Notes: generated from the letters alone by a model not told the origin. DNA of 64,000 nucleotides from Pseudomonas lini (GCF_001042905.1 NZ_JYLB01000001.1:248001-312000); one strand, 5' to 3'. Counted from the first letter of the stretch, positions 25,008-33,813 are shown. Translations and numbers: made by a program.

Positions 25008-26320
25008 GTCCTGTCCTCAATCAATGATGGTGAGACCGTAGCATCGCGCTGTTCCTGCTTCAGGTGGGTTCGTCCCAACCAGACACTCAAGCCCAGCCAG
25101 ATAGCTGAGAGGGGGACCGAGATCATGGGAATCTGCGCCAGGGTCAGGCCAACGCCCATCAGGCTTGCGTATCCCCAACTGGCGATTTGGTCACCGCCAC
25201 GATAAACGACCGTGTCGATGAAGTTCTTGGCTTTGTAGCGATCTTCACGTGTGCTGGAGGTAAACAGGATTTCCCTGGCGGGTCTGGCCAGTGCGAAGTT
25301 CGCTACCCGGCGGGCGACCTGCGCGGCCACGATGACTGCGACGCTAGGGCTGGCGGCCAAGGCAGCGAAGCCGAACAGGCTGACCAGCGGCAGGACACAC
25401 AGCGTTGCCACGATGCCCGCGGTGGCGATCATCCTGCCGGTGATGAACAGCTGGAATACCAGTGTGATCGCATTGACGATCAGGTCGATATTGGCAAAGA
25501 ACGCCGTGCGGGCCGCACGATCAGGGAACGAGGACTCGGCGATGCTGGCCTGCTGAAAATACAAGAAAGTCGACGTGACCGAGTACAGCAGAATGAATAG
25601 TGCCAACCCGACCAAGTAGGGCGAGCGCAACGTGTGGACCATGCCGGTAAAGATGCCGCCACCCAAGGGCTGGTCCGGGTTTTCTTTGAGCGTGGTGTGG
25701 CTGAACATCGGAGCAAGGCGAGATAAACGGCGTGATGCAAGTACCGCCACTTCCAGAAACAGGATGGCAATCACCATCAGCCAGGAGCGGTCCAACTGTT
25801 GGATCAGGCTGGAAGTGATAGCCGAGCCCAAGAGGCCGCCAATCGTTGCTCCTGCCGCGAGTAGCCCGAACAGCCGTTTGCCCTGCTCGCTGTCGAAGAT
25901 ATCCACCATGAAGGACCAGAACACCGAGACGACGAACAGGTTAAACACCGAGACCCAGATGAAAAAGGCACGTCCCAGCCACACCTGCCACTGTGGATCG
26001 GCGAGATGCAGCAGCAGTGCAAACAACATCAGGTTGGCAGCGAAGAAGCGATAGGCCACGACGATGAACTGCTTGCGTGGCAGTTTGCGCACGGCCAGCG
26101 CGAACAGCGGGCTGGCTACCAGCATCGCCAACAACGTACCAGTGAATAGCCAGGGCAAGTTCTGGACCCCGCCGGCCACACCGAGTTCGTCGCGGATCGG
26201 TCGCAACAGGTAATACGCCAGAAATAGCGCGGTGACGTAGAGCATCGACCACAGGACTGCGGGTGCTTCTTCGGGGCGCACCTTGGCCTGGCGCTGCAAC
26301 AGCGATAAGGGAGATTGCAC
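25004..26320 (-). CDS. multi-spanning permease resembling ATP/ADP (NTP/NDP) translocases / MFS
   Basis: A 438-aa inner membrane protein with about 11-12 hydrophobic segments. The N terminus APAVLWSMLYVTALFLAYYLLRPIRDELGVAGGVQNLPWLFTGTLLAM (about 18-65) resembles the bacterial TlcC/NTT-like group of the major facilitator fold (RP.RD..g...G...L.wLf). Those found in plastids and intracellular bacteria exchange ATP/ADP or NAD; substrates of the free-living bacterial relatives are unknown. It is coupled by 4-bp overlap to the Tat-signal oxidoreductase and lies 3 bp from the hydrolase gene. Plain MFS exporter is the alternative. Confidence 0.72.
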   Translation of the reverse strand: MQSPLSLLQRQAKVRPEEAPAVLWSMLYVTALFLAYYLLRPIRDELGVAGGVQNLPWLFTGTLLAMLVASPLFALAVRKLPRKQFIVVAYRFFAANLMLFALLLHLADPQWQVWLGRAFFIWVSVFNLFVVSVFWSFMVDIFDSEQGKRLFGLLAAGATIGGLLGSAITSSLIQQLDRSWLMVIAILFLEVAVLASRRLSRLAPMFSHTTLKENPDQPLGGGIFTGMVHTLRSPYLVGLALFILLYSVTSTFLYFQQASIAESSFPDRAARTAFFANIDLIVNAITLVFQLFITGRMIATAGIVATLCVLPLVSLFGFAALAASPSVAVIVAAQVARRVANFALARPAREILFTSSTREDRYKAKNFIDTVVYRGGDQIASWGYASLMGVGLTLAQIPMISVPLSAIWLGLSVWLGRTHLKQEQRDATVSPSLIEDRT

Positions 26321-26323
26321 GAC

Positions 26324-27487
26324 TTACTCCTCCCTGGCTCCAGCCGCGAGCTGAGGCGGAGTCTTCGCTGCGTCGTCTTCCCACCATGCCGTGAACGACT
26401 GCGCACGGCCGTCAAGGTAGACCGTGCGGCCGATTTCGGGCGTCCACAGCGCGAAGGTTTGCCCCTGACTGGCGACTTGCATGCGCTTGAACGGATCATC
26501 CCAATCGTGAGGGGCGATGGAGAAGCGGCCCACATGCGTCTGCATCAGCACTCGGGCGCGCAGGTCCTTGGCTGCCTGCGCGGCCTGTTCCGGATTCATG
26601 TGGACGTTCGCCCAGCGCGGATCGTACTGACCGGCATCAATGGCGACATAGTCGAACGGACCCAGCCGCTGGCCGATCTCGGCAAAGTGCGGGCCATAAC
26701 CCGAGTCGCCACTGAAAAACAACCGCTGCTCAGGAGACAAAAGTGCAAAGCCGACCCACAGCGACTGATCGCGGGTAAAGGTGCGTCCAGAGTAGTGTCG
26801 AGCTGTGGTGACGTGGACTCTGACGTTCGGTGTTAGCGCGATGACTTCGTTCCAGTCGGCTTCACGTACGACTCCCATGTCGTAGCCCCAGCGCTCGAAA
26901 TGCGCGCCTACACCCAACCCCACGATAACCTTTCTGACTTTGGGCTGAAGCGCCTGAACGGTTGGATAGTCCAAGTGATCGTAATGATCGTGGCTGATCA
27001 ACAAAGCGTCGATCTCGGGTATGTCATCGGCCGTGTAGAGGCTGGTGCCCTCGAATGCCTTGTTCACTTCGGGGATCGGCGCGGCGTAAGTGCTGAACAC
27101 CGGATCGATCAGGATGCGTTGTCCGCCCAGTTGCACGAAGTAGGAGGAATGGCCCAGCCAAACGACTATATCCTGTGTAGGGTCGAGTGCTTTGAGGTCG
27201 GTCTTGACGGCGGGAATCGGGCTTGGCGGTCGAGGCTGCCCCTCTTGCCCGAAAAGGGTCTGCATCCACATCGATATCTCGGATTGGTCCGTGGTCTTCA
27301 TGGGCGTGTCGATCTGGTTGCGGAACACTCCGTCGGCATGATTGGGCGAATGTTCGATGCGCGTCAGCCGCTCGCCGCTGGGCAGGTCGCCGAAGACCGG
27401 CTGCTGTAAATAGGCGAAGGCGCCAACGATGCCTAGCAGAGCGATACCGACAACGGCCATGAGAAAACGACCCCAGAATAATTTCAT
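26324..27487 (-). CDS. membrane-anchored MBL-fold metal-dependent hydrolase (NAPE-PLD/RomA-like)
   Basis: A 387-aa protein. Residues 1-30 are a single hydrophobic anchor (FWGRFLMAVVGIALLGIVGAFAYL). The metallo-beta-lactamase domain starts with VWLGHSSYFVQLGGQRILIDPVFS (about 109-132), followed by the metal motif SHDHYDHLD (about 165-173), a downstream TARHYSGR histidine, FFSGDSGYGPHF and a final METAL-type QTHVGRFS. These match the UlaG/RomA/NAPE-PLD branch. ATG 27487 is chosen because the anchor begins there. The catalytic domain probably faces the periplasm. Substrate unknown. Confidence 0.85.
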   Translation of the reverse strand: MKLFWGRFLMAVVGIALLGIVGAFAYLQQPVFGDLPSGERLTRIEHSPNHADGVFRNQIDTPMKTTDQSEISMWMQTLFGQEGQPRPPSPIPAVKTDLKALDPTQDIVVWLGHSSYFVQLGGQRILIDPVFSTYAAPIPEVNKAFEGTSLYTADDIPEIDALLISHDHYDHLDYPTVQALQPKVRKVIVGLGVGAHFERWGYDMGVVREADWNEVIALTPNVRVHVTTARHYSGRTFTRDQSLWVGFALLSPEQRLFFSGDSGYGPHFAEIGQRLGPFDYVAIDAGQYDPRWANVHMNPEQAAQAAKDLRARVLMQTHVGRFSIAPHDWDDPFKRMQVASQGQTFALWTPEIGRTVYLDGRAQSFTAWWEDDAAKTPPQLAAGAREE

Positions 27488-27509
27488 GCAGTAGTTACCG
27501 TGGAGGTGG

Positions 27510-28400
27510 TCACGACAGGTTCGTGCCGCTGGCGCGCGTGAGTTCAGCCAGCAGCAAGTCTTGGAATCGGGAGTCTTGGACCGCGGAATGCGGCTGTTCG
27601 CGTCGCTGATGGTGCCAATAGCCGCCGCTGGTGAGTGCCTCAGGGTCATTGCTGGTGGCAAGCCATTCCTGGGTCAGGTGTCCCAGGCGCAGGTCGTCAG
27701 GTGCGTTGGGACCTCCCATCTTCGTTGGGACCCAGCCCGGATCGACCGCATTACTGAGGACGTCGGGGTACAACCGCGCAACGGCTGCTGCGAGTGCGGT
27801 TACAAAGAGTTTGCTGTCCGAATAGCTGCCTGTGGGGGTGCTGCCCGACCAGTCCAATCCCGTCAGGCTGGCTCGTCCCCCCCTATGCATGCTGCTGCTC
27901 AGGTAGATCAGACGCTTGGGGCGCTGAATCAGGGCCGTGAGCATATAGGGGGCGACGACGTTGACGACTAGCAGTTGCGCCCCGCTGAGGATGCCAGCGT
28001 TGTGAACAATGGCATCCATCGCGCCGATGGCATTGACCTGGCGGGCAAGGTCGCGAACCTGTTCAAGATCGCCCAAGTCGCCGACTGTCGCGATGGCGCC
28101 CTGGTCCACCAGTTCTTGCACGGCAGACAACCGGGCAGGGGAGCGCACATGCACGACAACCTCGTGGCCTTGGGCAAGCAGGGTCTTGGCGGTGGCATGG
28201 CCCAGTCCATCGGCCGAGCCGGTAATGAATACGCGGGCTTTGCCGCTTGCATTGTTGTCCCGTTGTGCGTTGGACGCGGGAGCCTCCCTTCGGGAATTGG
28301 TTGGGGCCTCTGCCCAGGATGCCGTTGCTTCCAGAAGTGAGCCTGCGATCAACGCCGAACCCAGTCCGGCGCCTCTGATGAGAAAGTCTCTACGATCCAT
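27510..28400 (-). CDS. exported SDR-family oxidoreductase with Tat signal
   Basis: A 296-aa protein. The N terminus MDRRDFLIRGAGLGSALIAGSLLEATASWAEA is a clear twin-arginine signal (RRDFLI) with an AEA-type end. After a linker, the dinucleotide motif VFITGSADGLGHATAKTLL (about 57-75), HNAG (about 131-134) and the active-site YSDSK pair (about 193-197) follow. ATG 28400 starts the Tat signal. It is the first gene of the operon and is divergent from a LysR gene. Periplasmic SDRs are rare. Confidence 0.85.
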   Translation of the reverse strand: MDRRDFLIRGAGLGSALIAGSLLEATASWAEAPTNSRREAPASNAQRDNNASGKARVFITGSADGLGHATAKTLLAQGHEVVVHVRSPARLSAVQELVDQGAIATVGDLGDLEQVRDLARQVNAIGAMDAIVHNAGILSGAQLLVVNVVAPYMLTALIQRPKRLIYLSSSMHRGGRASLTGLDWSGSTPTGSYSDSKLFVTALAAAVARLYPDVLSNAVDPGWVPTKMGGPNAPDDLRLGHLTQEWLATSNDPEALTSGGYWHHQRREQPHSAVQDSRFQDLLLAELTRASGTNLS

Positions 28401-28535
28401 GCACGTCCCCTCGGGTCGCTTCGCGCCTCTCATCCCAAGCGCCATGGCGATCGCTCGCGCTGAATATAACGAAGGGTTGGTTAAAAAGAGGTTGTTAATG
28501 TAACCGGCCCCCTTCGGCGCCACTAGCTAATCAGT

Positions 28536-28554
28536 CCTTAAAGGGGCTATAAGG
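28536..28554. promoter_or_regulatory. candidate LysR-type site CCTTA-N9-TAAGG
   Basis: A 19-bp dyad with 5-bp perfect arms lies 35 bp before the LysR start and about 135 bp before the Tat-SDR start. Its position fits a shared autoregulatory/activation site of a divergent LysR pair. Seen by eye only. Confidence 0.35.
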
Positions 28555-28588
28555 CCTGCTAATTAATGATTTATGAGAGACTTGGGCG

Positions 28589-29476
28589 ATGGTCAGACGT
28601 AACCTCAATGATCTCTTATCGTTCGTAACGATTGCCCGTGAAGGCAGCTTCACGCGGGCAGCTTCCGTACTGGGCGTGACTCAATCTGCCCTCAGCCAGG
28701 CAATGAGCGGGTTAGAGGCCAGGCTGGAGATTCGCTTGCTTACACGAACCACCCGTAGCGTATCGCCTACGGCAGCGGGCGAGCGTTTACTAAAAGCCAT
28801 TGGTCATCGCTTTGACGAAATCGAGGCAGAACTCGACGAACTGACCGAGATGCGCGATAAACCCGCCGGCACCGTGCGCATCACCTGTGGTGAGCACATT
28901 CTTCGAGCACATTTGCTTCCCAAGCTCACGCCGCTTTTGCTCGATTATCCGGATATCAAGATAGAGTTCGATATCAATTATGGTTTTCGAGACATCGTCG
29001 CCGACCGTTTCGATGCAGGCGTGCGTATGGGCGATACCATCGACAAGGATATGGTTGCGGTACCCATCGGTCCTCAACTGCGCATGGCCGCTGCGGCCTC
29101 CCCGATGTATTTCGAAAGGCATCCAACGCCCAAAAATCCACGGGACCTGCTAAAGCACAGTTGTATCAATCAGCGTATGCAAACAGCAGGGGGGCTATAC
29201 GTTTGGGAGTTTGAGCGTCGTGGCCAACCGTTAAACGTACGAGTGGATGGCCAGCTCGTTTTCAACACCTCTCCCAGCATGGTGGATGCAGCCTTGGCCG
29301 GCCTGGGCATCGCCTATCTTCCTGAAGAAGAATTCGCACCGCATCTGGAAAATGGCCGCCTGGTTCGTGTGCTGGAAGATTGGTGTGCTCCCTTCCCGGG
29401 GTACCATTTGTATTACCCAAGTCGCAGACAGCCATCGCGGGCCTTCACGCTGGTTATGAATGCACTGCGTGTGTAA
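28589..29476 (+). CDS. LysR-family transcriptional regulator
   Basis: A 295-aa protein. HTH at about 5-62 (LLSFVTIAREGSFTRAASVLGVTQSALSQAMSGLEARLEIRLLTRTTRSVSPT). The effector domain ends in a RVLEDWCAPFPGYHLYYPSRRQPSRAF segment typical of the CrgA/DmlR group. It is divergent from the Tat-SDR/hydrolase/permease operon, its likely target. It resembles the LysR protein at 30093-30998 in the same local region. Confidence 0.93.
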   Translation: MVRRNLNDLLSFVTIAREGSFTRAASVLGVTQSALSQAMSGLEARLEIRLLTRTTRSVSPTAAGERLLKAIGHRFDEIEAELDELTEMRDKPAGTVRITCGEHILRAHLLPKLTPLLLDYPDIKIEFDINYGFRDIVADRFDAGVRMGDTIDKDMVAVPIGPQLRMAAAASPMYFERHPTPKNPRDLLKHSCINQRMQTAGGLYVWEFERRGQPLNVRVDGQLVFNTSPSMVDAALAGLGIAYLPEEEFAPHLENGRLVRVLEDWCAPFPGYHLYYPSRRQPSRAFTLVMNALRV

Positions 29477-29490
29477 GGACGATTGATAAA

Positions 29491-29550
29491 TCTCATTCAT
29501 GACTTCAATCGCTGCAAGGTATTTCAGTTTTTCTGTCAGCTGATACCTTC
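29491..29550 (+). repeat. copy B of a diverged ~58-bp intergenic repeat
   Basis: This copy starts 15 bp after the LysR stop and ends before the cyclophilin-like gene. It matches 16345-16402 at about three of four positions by hand alignment, with the blocks CAATCGCTGC, CAGTTTT and CAGCTGATA conserved. Confidence 0.5.
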
Positions 29551-29636
29551 TGGCGGGAAAGCAATTTGGCTGTCAGATCAATTCGGGTCGGGGGTAGGGC
29601 GTGCCCCGCAGCCCATCGGAGCAAAGTGGAGCAACT

Positions 29637-29990
29637 ATGAAAATACGCATCGATGTTTCAGGCGGTCCGGTTACGGCAACGCTCGACAACAACGATTCCT
29701 CCATAGATTTCGTTAAACAGCTGCCGATGAAACTGACACTGGACGACTACGCCTCGACCGAGAAGATCAGCGTCCTGCCCAAGCCATTATCGACACAGGG
29801 CGCGCCAGCTGGCTTCACGCCTTCGGTGGGTGTTATTGCCTTCTATGCGCCTTGGGGAAATCTCGCCATTTTTCATAAAGGCTTCAAGTATTCGAGCGGC
29901 CTTATCAAACTCGGCAAGATTGATTCCGGCCTGGAAGTACTCGCGCGCCCTGGGTCCCTTGAAGTGACGATCACCTTGGTCGATGAGTGA
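29637..29990 (+). CDS. cyclophilin-like fold protein
   Basis: A 117-aa protein, MKIRIDVSGGPVTATLDNNDSSIDFVKQLPMKLTLDDYASTEKIS and later GVIAFYAPWGNLAIFHKGFKYSSGLIKLGKIDSGLEVL. This matches the small cyclophilin-like (Cyclophil_like) beta-barrel family known from TM1367-type proteins; it lacks a proven isomerase site. ATG 29637 is preceded by a weak GTGGA. No signal peptide. It lies between two LysR genes. Function unknown. Confidence 0.8.
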   Translation: MKIRIDVSGGPVTATLDNNDSSIDFVKQLPMKLTLDDYASTEKISVLPKPLSTQGAPAGFTPSVGVIAFYAPWGNLAIFHKGFKYSSGLIKLGKIDSGLEVLARPGSLEVTITLVDE

Positions 29991-30092
29991 TACCCCAAAA
30001 CAGTCAGAACCACGCCGGCAAAAACTGTCTGTGGCGTAGGGGGCGGGTGAGGTCCTTTCGTTCATACGTTTCACACCAATGGCAGAGAACTC

Positions 30093-30998
30093 ATGCAGCT
30101 GACTCGTGCCAACTTTGGCGATTTTATCTACTTTTTAGCCGTTGCCCGCCATTCCAGCTTCAGTCGTGCGGGTGTTGAAGTAGGGATAAGTGCATCTGCG
30201 CTGAGCCATGCGATCAAGGGGCTGGAGGCGAGATTGGGGGTTCGTTTGCTCAATCGCACGACCCGCAGCGTCACCCTGACGGCAGCCGGTGAGGAGCTGC
30301 TGGCATTGATAAGCGAACCTGTCGACAAAATCGACCAGGCCATTGAACTGTTGAATAAGTTCCGTGATGAGCCCACGGGTCGTATACGGCTGAATGTTTT
30401 CAGTGACGCGGCGCTCCTTTTGTTGGCACCCGTTTTATCGACATTTGCTCATCGTTATCCCGATATCGAAGTGGAAGTCTCAACCACCAACAGTATGGTG
30501 GACATTGTTGAAGGAGGCTTCGACGCTGGGATCAGGTATGGCGCTACCGTACCTGAAGGCATGATTGCCCAAAGCCTTTCTCCCCCTGTTCGATGGGTCG
30601 TGGTAGGAACCCCCGATTACCTCGACCGATGTGGCATGCCGTTGCACCCAGAGGATTTGAAACAGCACAGTTGTTTAAGGTTTCGGCTAGGCAACGGCCG
30701 GATGTACAACTGGGAGTTTGAGAGAGAGGGTGAAAAATTAGAGATCCCAGTGTCCGGTAATGTCGTGCTGGATGAGACGCGGATGATGCTCGCCATGGTC
30801 ACCCAGGGCGCCGGGCTGACTTATTGTGCCGAACCCATTGTCGCGCCGCTTATAGCAGAAGGAACGTTACAAGTGGTTTTGGAGGATTGGGTCAGTGTCG
30901 GTCCAGGCTTCCATATCTATTACTCAAGCTACCGGCAGGTGCCGATCACGCTACGTTTGCTGATCGACTTGATCAGAGAGTTGCGCCCGCTTGGATAG
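30093..30998 (+). CDS. LysR-family transcriptional regulator
   Basis: A 301-aa protein with N-terminal HTH (YFLAVARHSSFSRAGVEVGISASALSHAIKGLEARLGVRLLNRTTRSVTLT, about 11-61) and a type 2 periplasmic-binding effector domain. The segment FDAGIRYGATVPEGMIAQSLSPPVRWVVVGTPDYL is typical. It shows clear resemblance to the LysR protein at 28589-29476, suggesting a local duplication. It may regulate the cyclophilin-like gene upstream or the XdhC gene 51 bp downstream. Confidence 0.93.
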   Translation: MQLTRANFGDFIYFLAVARHSSFSRAGVEVGISASALSHAIKGLEARLGVRLLNRTTRSVTLTAAGEELLALISEPVDKIDQAIELLNKFRDEPTGRIRLNVFSDAALLLLAPVLSTFAHRYPDIEVEVSTTNSMVDIVEGGFDAGIRYGATVPEGMIAQSLSPPVRWVVVGTPDYLDRCGMPLHPEDLKQHSCLRFRLGNGRMYNWEFEREGEKLEIPVSGNVVLDETRMMLAMVTQGAGLTYCAEPIVAPLIAEGTLQVVLEDWVSVGPGFHIYYSSYRQVPITLRLLIDLIRELRPLG

Positions 30999-31049
30999 TT
31001 GGCGATCGACAGCGACTTCGCCGGATTCGCTTTGGGAGAGATATCTGAT

Positions 31050-32228
31050 ATGTCCAGTTTGAACGCATTGCTCGATGCCATCCAGGCCGAGCAGAACGAG
31101 GGTCGAGAGTCTGTACTCGCCACCGTTGTGAAAGTCGAGGGTTCGGCGTATCGCCGTCCGGGGGCGCGCATGCTCGTTTCACAATATGGACGTCCGGAGG
31201 GCACTATCAGTGGTGGCTGTCTGGAGGCTGATGTGGTGCGAAAGGCTTGGTGGCTAAGTGAGTCGGGCCCTGTGATTCGTAGCTACAGCACGGCCGAGGC
31301 CACAGACGAAGAGGGCGGTGAAGAGTCCCTTGGTTTTGGGCTGGGCTGCAACGGCAAGGTGTATGTGTTGTTTGAGCGAATACCAGCTGCAAAGCAATGC
31401 GCTGTGCTTGATGCGTTACGCAAAGTAAGAAACAACCAGAGACCCGTGGCGATCGCAACGGTAATAGCAGGCTCACGCAATAGCCGTGCAGATGTTGGAG
31501 ACCGTGTGTTCCTGGAATCTGGCGCAGCGCCCTTCGGGGGACTCTACCATCCTGCACTGAACGAGCGAATTACCGCTGATCTGCGTCTCACATTGGACCA
31601 GCAAAAATCTACGCGGCAACGCTATACCGAAGGCTACGCAGAGGTAGAGGTTTTTCTAGAATACGTCGCGCCACCACCGCGTCTGATGATCTTTGGGGCG
31701 GGCCATGATGCGCAGCCGTTGGTACGGATCGCAAAAATCTTGGGGTGGCATGTCACCGTTGTTGATAGTCGCCCACATTTTGCCCGTCCGGAACGTTTTC
31801 CCGAAGCGGATCGGGTGTTGAGCGCCGATATAGGCGGGCCTTTCGAATTTCGAAAGTTCGTGGAGGGGGCGTGTGTGGCGGTGATGTCCCATAGCCTGAG
31901 CCAGGATGCGCATTGGTTGAAAGGCGCGTTACAAGGTAATCCCCGTTACATCGGTCAGCTCGGGCCGCGTGATCGGACCGAGCGTCTGCTTGATGAAATA
32001 ACGCGACAGACAAACAGCCTGCCTGCGCTGGACCGATTGCACTATCCAATGGGTTTGGATTTGGGTGGAGACACCCCGGAAAGTGTGGCGATGGCGGTGC
32101 TTGGGGAGATGCAGGCCGTCCTGAATGGGCGAGCGGGTGGAAGTTTGAAGTTGCGGACGTCAACGATCCACGAAACTTGTCAGCTTGAGCCCAGATTTTC
32201 CCGTGAGTTATCCATGGCAGAGTCGTAG
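31050..32228 (+). CDS. XdhC-family protein (molybdenum-cofactor insertion), orphan
   Basis: A 392-aa protein. The N-terminal XdhC/CoxI domain has LATVVKVEGSAYRRPGARMLV (about 23-43) and GTISGGCLEADVV (about 50-62, with the conserved Cys). The C-terminal Rossmann domain has PPRLMIFGAGHDAQPLVRIAKILGWHVTVVDSRP (about 209-242). XdhC chaperones sulfurated molybdenum cofactor to xanthine-dehydrogenase-like enzymes. No molybdoenzyme gene is in this window. ATG 31050 has GGGAGAG 9 nt upstream; an upstream TTG at 30999 touches the LysR stop and is not favoured. Confidence 0.9.
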   Translation: MSSLNALLDAIQAEQNEGRESVLATVVKVEGSAYRRPGARMLVSQYGRPEGTISGGCLEADVVRKAWWLSESGPVIRSYSTAEATDEEGGEESLGFGLGCNGKVYVLFERIPAAKQCAVLDALRKVRNNQRPVAIATVIAGSRNSRADVGDRVFLESGAAPFGGLYHPALNERITADLRLTLDQQKSTRQRYTEGYAEVEVFLEYVAPPPRLMIFGAGHDAQPLVRIAKILGWHVTVVDSRPHFARPERFPEADRVLSADIGGPFEFRKFVEGACVAVMSHSLSQDAHWLKGALQGNPRYIGQLGPRDRTERLLDEITRQTNSLPALDRLHYPMGLDLGGDTPESVAMAVLGEMQAVLNGRAGGSLKLRTSTIHETCQLEPRFSRELSMAES

Positions 32229-32257
32229 AGGACTTGAGTTGGAAGGTCCTGCAGGAT

Positions 32258-32350
32258 ATGAGCCTCGCCGATGCGCTGCACGCATTAGAGGCCAAAGCTG
32301 ATAAAAACTCACTAATCGAAATACTGTCCTCCGTTAATCACTGGATATAG
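32258..32350 (+). other. possible 30-codon ORF or gene remnant after xdhC
   Basis: The frame reads MSLADALHALEAKADKNSLIEILSSVNHWI and can be extended upstream to a TTG at 32234. Composition is protein-like and amphipathic, but there is no strong ribosome site and no recognised family. It may be a short real gene, a remnant, or chance. Confidence 0.2.
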
Positions 32351-32392
32351 AGCGTTGTGAGTAATATGCAAAATTCTGAAACCATTTTATTG

Positions 32393-32419
32393 CTGAATAT
32401 CACTCATTGGTGATTTCAG
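32393..32419. promoter_or_regulatory. imperfect palindrome upstream of the RND efflux operon
   Basis: CTGAATATCAC and GTGATTTCAG flank TCATTG; the arms pair except for one bulged T. It lies about 245 bp before the adaptor-protein start and could be an operator for a TetR- or MarR-type repressor, which is not encoded nearby. Confidence 0.4.
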
Positions 32420-32473
32420 TAAAGTCGGGCTAATCCTCAGGCCCCTCGATTGTTAGCATGCCTACATAACAAT

Positions 32474-32492
32474 CCAATGCGCAGCGCATTGG
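32474..32492. promoter_or_regulatory. 19-bp palindrome upstream of the RND efflux operon
   Basis: CCAATGCGC (32474-32482) and GCGCATTGG (32484-32492) are exact reverse complements around a single A. A GGGTTTTATTT stretch starts 7 bp later, so it might also act as a weak terminator or attenuator. With no loop, an operator is more likely. It is 170 bp before the adaptor start. Confidence 0.5.
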
Positions 32493-32661
32493 CTCGTCGG
32501 GTTTTATTTGACCCGGTCAATAAGCTTGATCTTCGCACCGCGCCTCTTGCGCGTACTTGCCGAACTCTTTCTCCCCATTGCCGTCAGCAGCTGTTTCAGC
32601 CTGTGCTGCGGCAGTTTGCAAACTCATGCGCGCATTTTTCAGCGCGATGTTCGAGGAATTT

Positions 32662-33810
32662 ATGCCATTCAAGCCCGTCTTTCCTGCTTTGGTGACCGCC
32701 ATTGCTTTTGCCACGATGCTCAGTGGATGCAACAAGGAGCAGGTTGCTGCTACCCCGGCGCAAGCCCCTCAAGTCAGTGTGGTGACCCTGAAACCTCAGG
32801 CTGTGACCTTGTTTAACGACCTGCCCGGGCGTACCAGTGCCTACCGACTTGCTGAGGTTCGGCCGCAGGTGGATGGCATCGTCCTGAAACGCTTGTTCAA
32901 GGAAGGCGCAGATATCAAGGCTGGTCAGCAGCTTTATCAGATCGATCCATCAACTTACGAGGTGACGCTCGCCAGTGCGCAGGCCAGTTTGGAGCAATCT
33001 CGCTCGCTGACCACCCGGTATCGGCAACTGATCGATGAGCAGGCGGTGAGCAAGCAGGAGTATGACACTGCTCGATCTCAGCAGATGCAGGCAGAGGCAC
33101 AAGTCAAGGGCGCCCAGATCAATCTGAGATATACCAAAATGTTCGCGCCCATCAGCGGGCGAATTGGACGTTCGGCTGTGACCGAAGGTGCGCTAGTTTC
33201 TAATGGCCAAGCAGCCGCCCTTGCGATTATCCAGCAACTCGACCCCATTTATGTCGATGTCACTCAGCCTTATGGCGAGGTGCTCAAACTGCGTCGGGCT
33301 CTTGAAAGCGGGCAGTTGCAGAAAACTGCTGATAAGGCTGCGAAAGTTAGCCTGACACTTCAGGACGGTAGCCAGTACCCGCTGCAGGGTTCGCTGGAGT
33401 TTTCAGAAGTCTCGGTCGACGAAGCAACCGGCTCGGTCACCCTGCGCGCCGTGTTCCCCAACCCTGATCACTTGCTGCTGCCCGGGATTTTTGTGCATGC
33501 GCGGTTGCAGGAGGGGGTCGCCGAGCAGGCCATTCTTGCTCCACAGATTGGTGTGACCCGGGATCTCAAGGGCACCCCGACCGCCATGGTCGTTACCGCC
33601 GATAACAAAGTCGAGCAACGCCAGCTCAAGGTTGGCCGCACCGTCGGTGCGAATGTGCTGGTGGAAAGCGGTTTGAGCGCCGGAGACAAAATCATCGTCG
33701 AAGGGCTTCAGTTCATTAAGCCGGGGAGCTCCGTGGTCGCTCAGGAAGCGATGACAGATGAGGCGAACAGAGCCCCTGTAGCGCTAAACACCAGCGCTAA
33801 GGCGGAGTAG
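32662..33810 (+). CDS. RND efflux periplasmic adaptor (MexA/TtgA-like lipoprotein)
   Basis: A 382-aa membrane fusion protein. The lipoprotein signal MPFKPVFPALVTAIAFATMLSGC has its lipobox Cys at residue 23. The biotinyl-lipoyl half is RTSAYRLAEVRPQVDGIVLKRLFKEGADIKAGQQLYQIDP (about 54-93), and the paired half is INLRYTKMFAPISGRIGRSAVTEGALV. A long alpha hairpin lies between. It resembles P. putida TtgA closely. ATG 32662 starts the lipoprotein signal with GAGGA 4 nt upstream. First gene of the pump operon, 3 bp before the pump gene. Confidence 0.95.
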   Translation: MPFKPVFPALVTAIAFATMLSGCNKEQVAATPAQAPQVSVVTLKPQAVTLFNDLPGRTSAYRLAEVRPQVDGIVLKRLFKEGADIKAGQQLYQIDPSTYEVTLASAQASLEQSRSLTTRYRQLIDEQAVSKQEYDTARSQQMQAEAQVKGAQINLRYTKMFAPISGRIGRSAVTEGALVSNGQAAALAIIQQLDPIYVDVTQPYGEVLKLRRALESGQLQKTADKAAKVSLTLQDGSQYPLQGSLEFSEVSVDEATGSVTLRAVFPNPDHLLLPGIFVHARLQEGVAEQAILAPQIGVTRDLKGTPTAMVVTADNKVEQRQLKVGRTVGANVLVESGLSAGDKIIVEGLQFIKPGSSVVAQEAMTDEANRAPVALNTSAKAE

Positions 33811-33813
33811 ACC

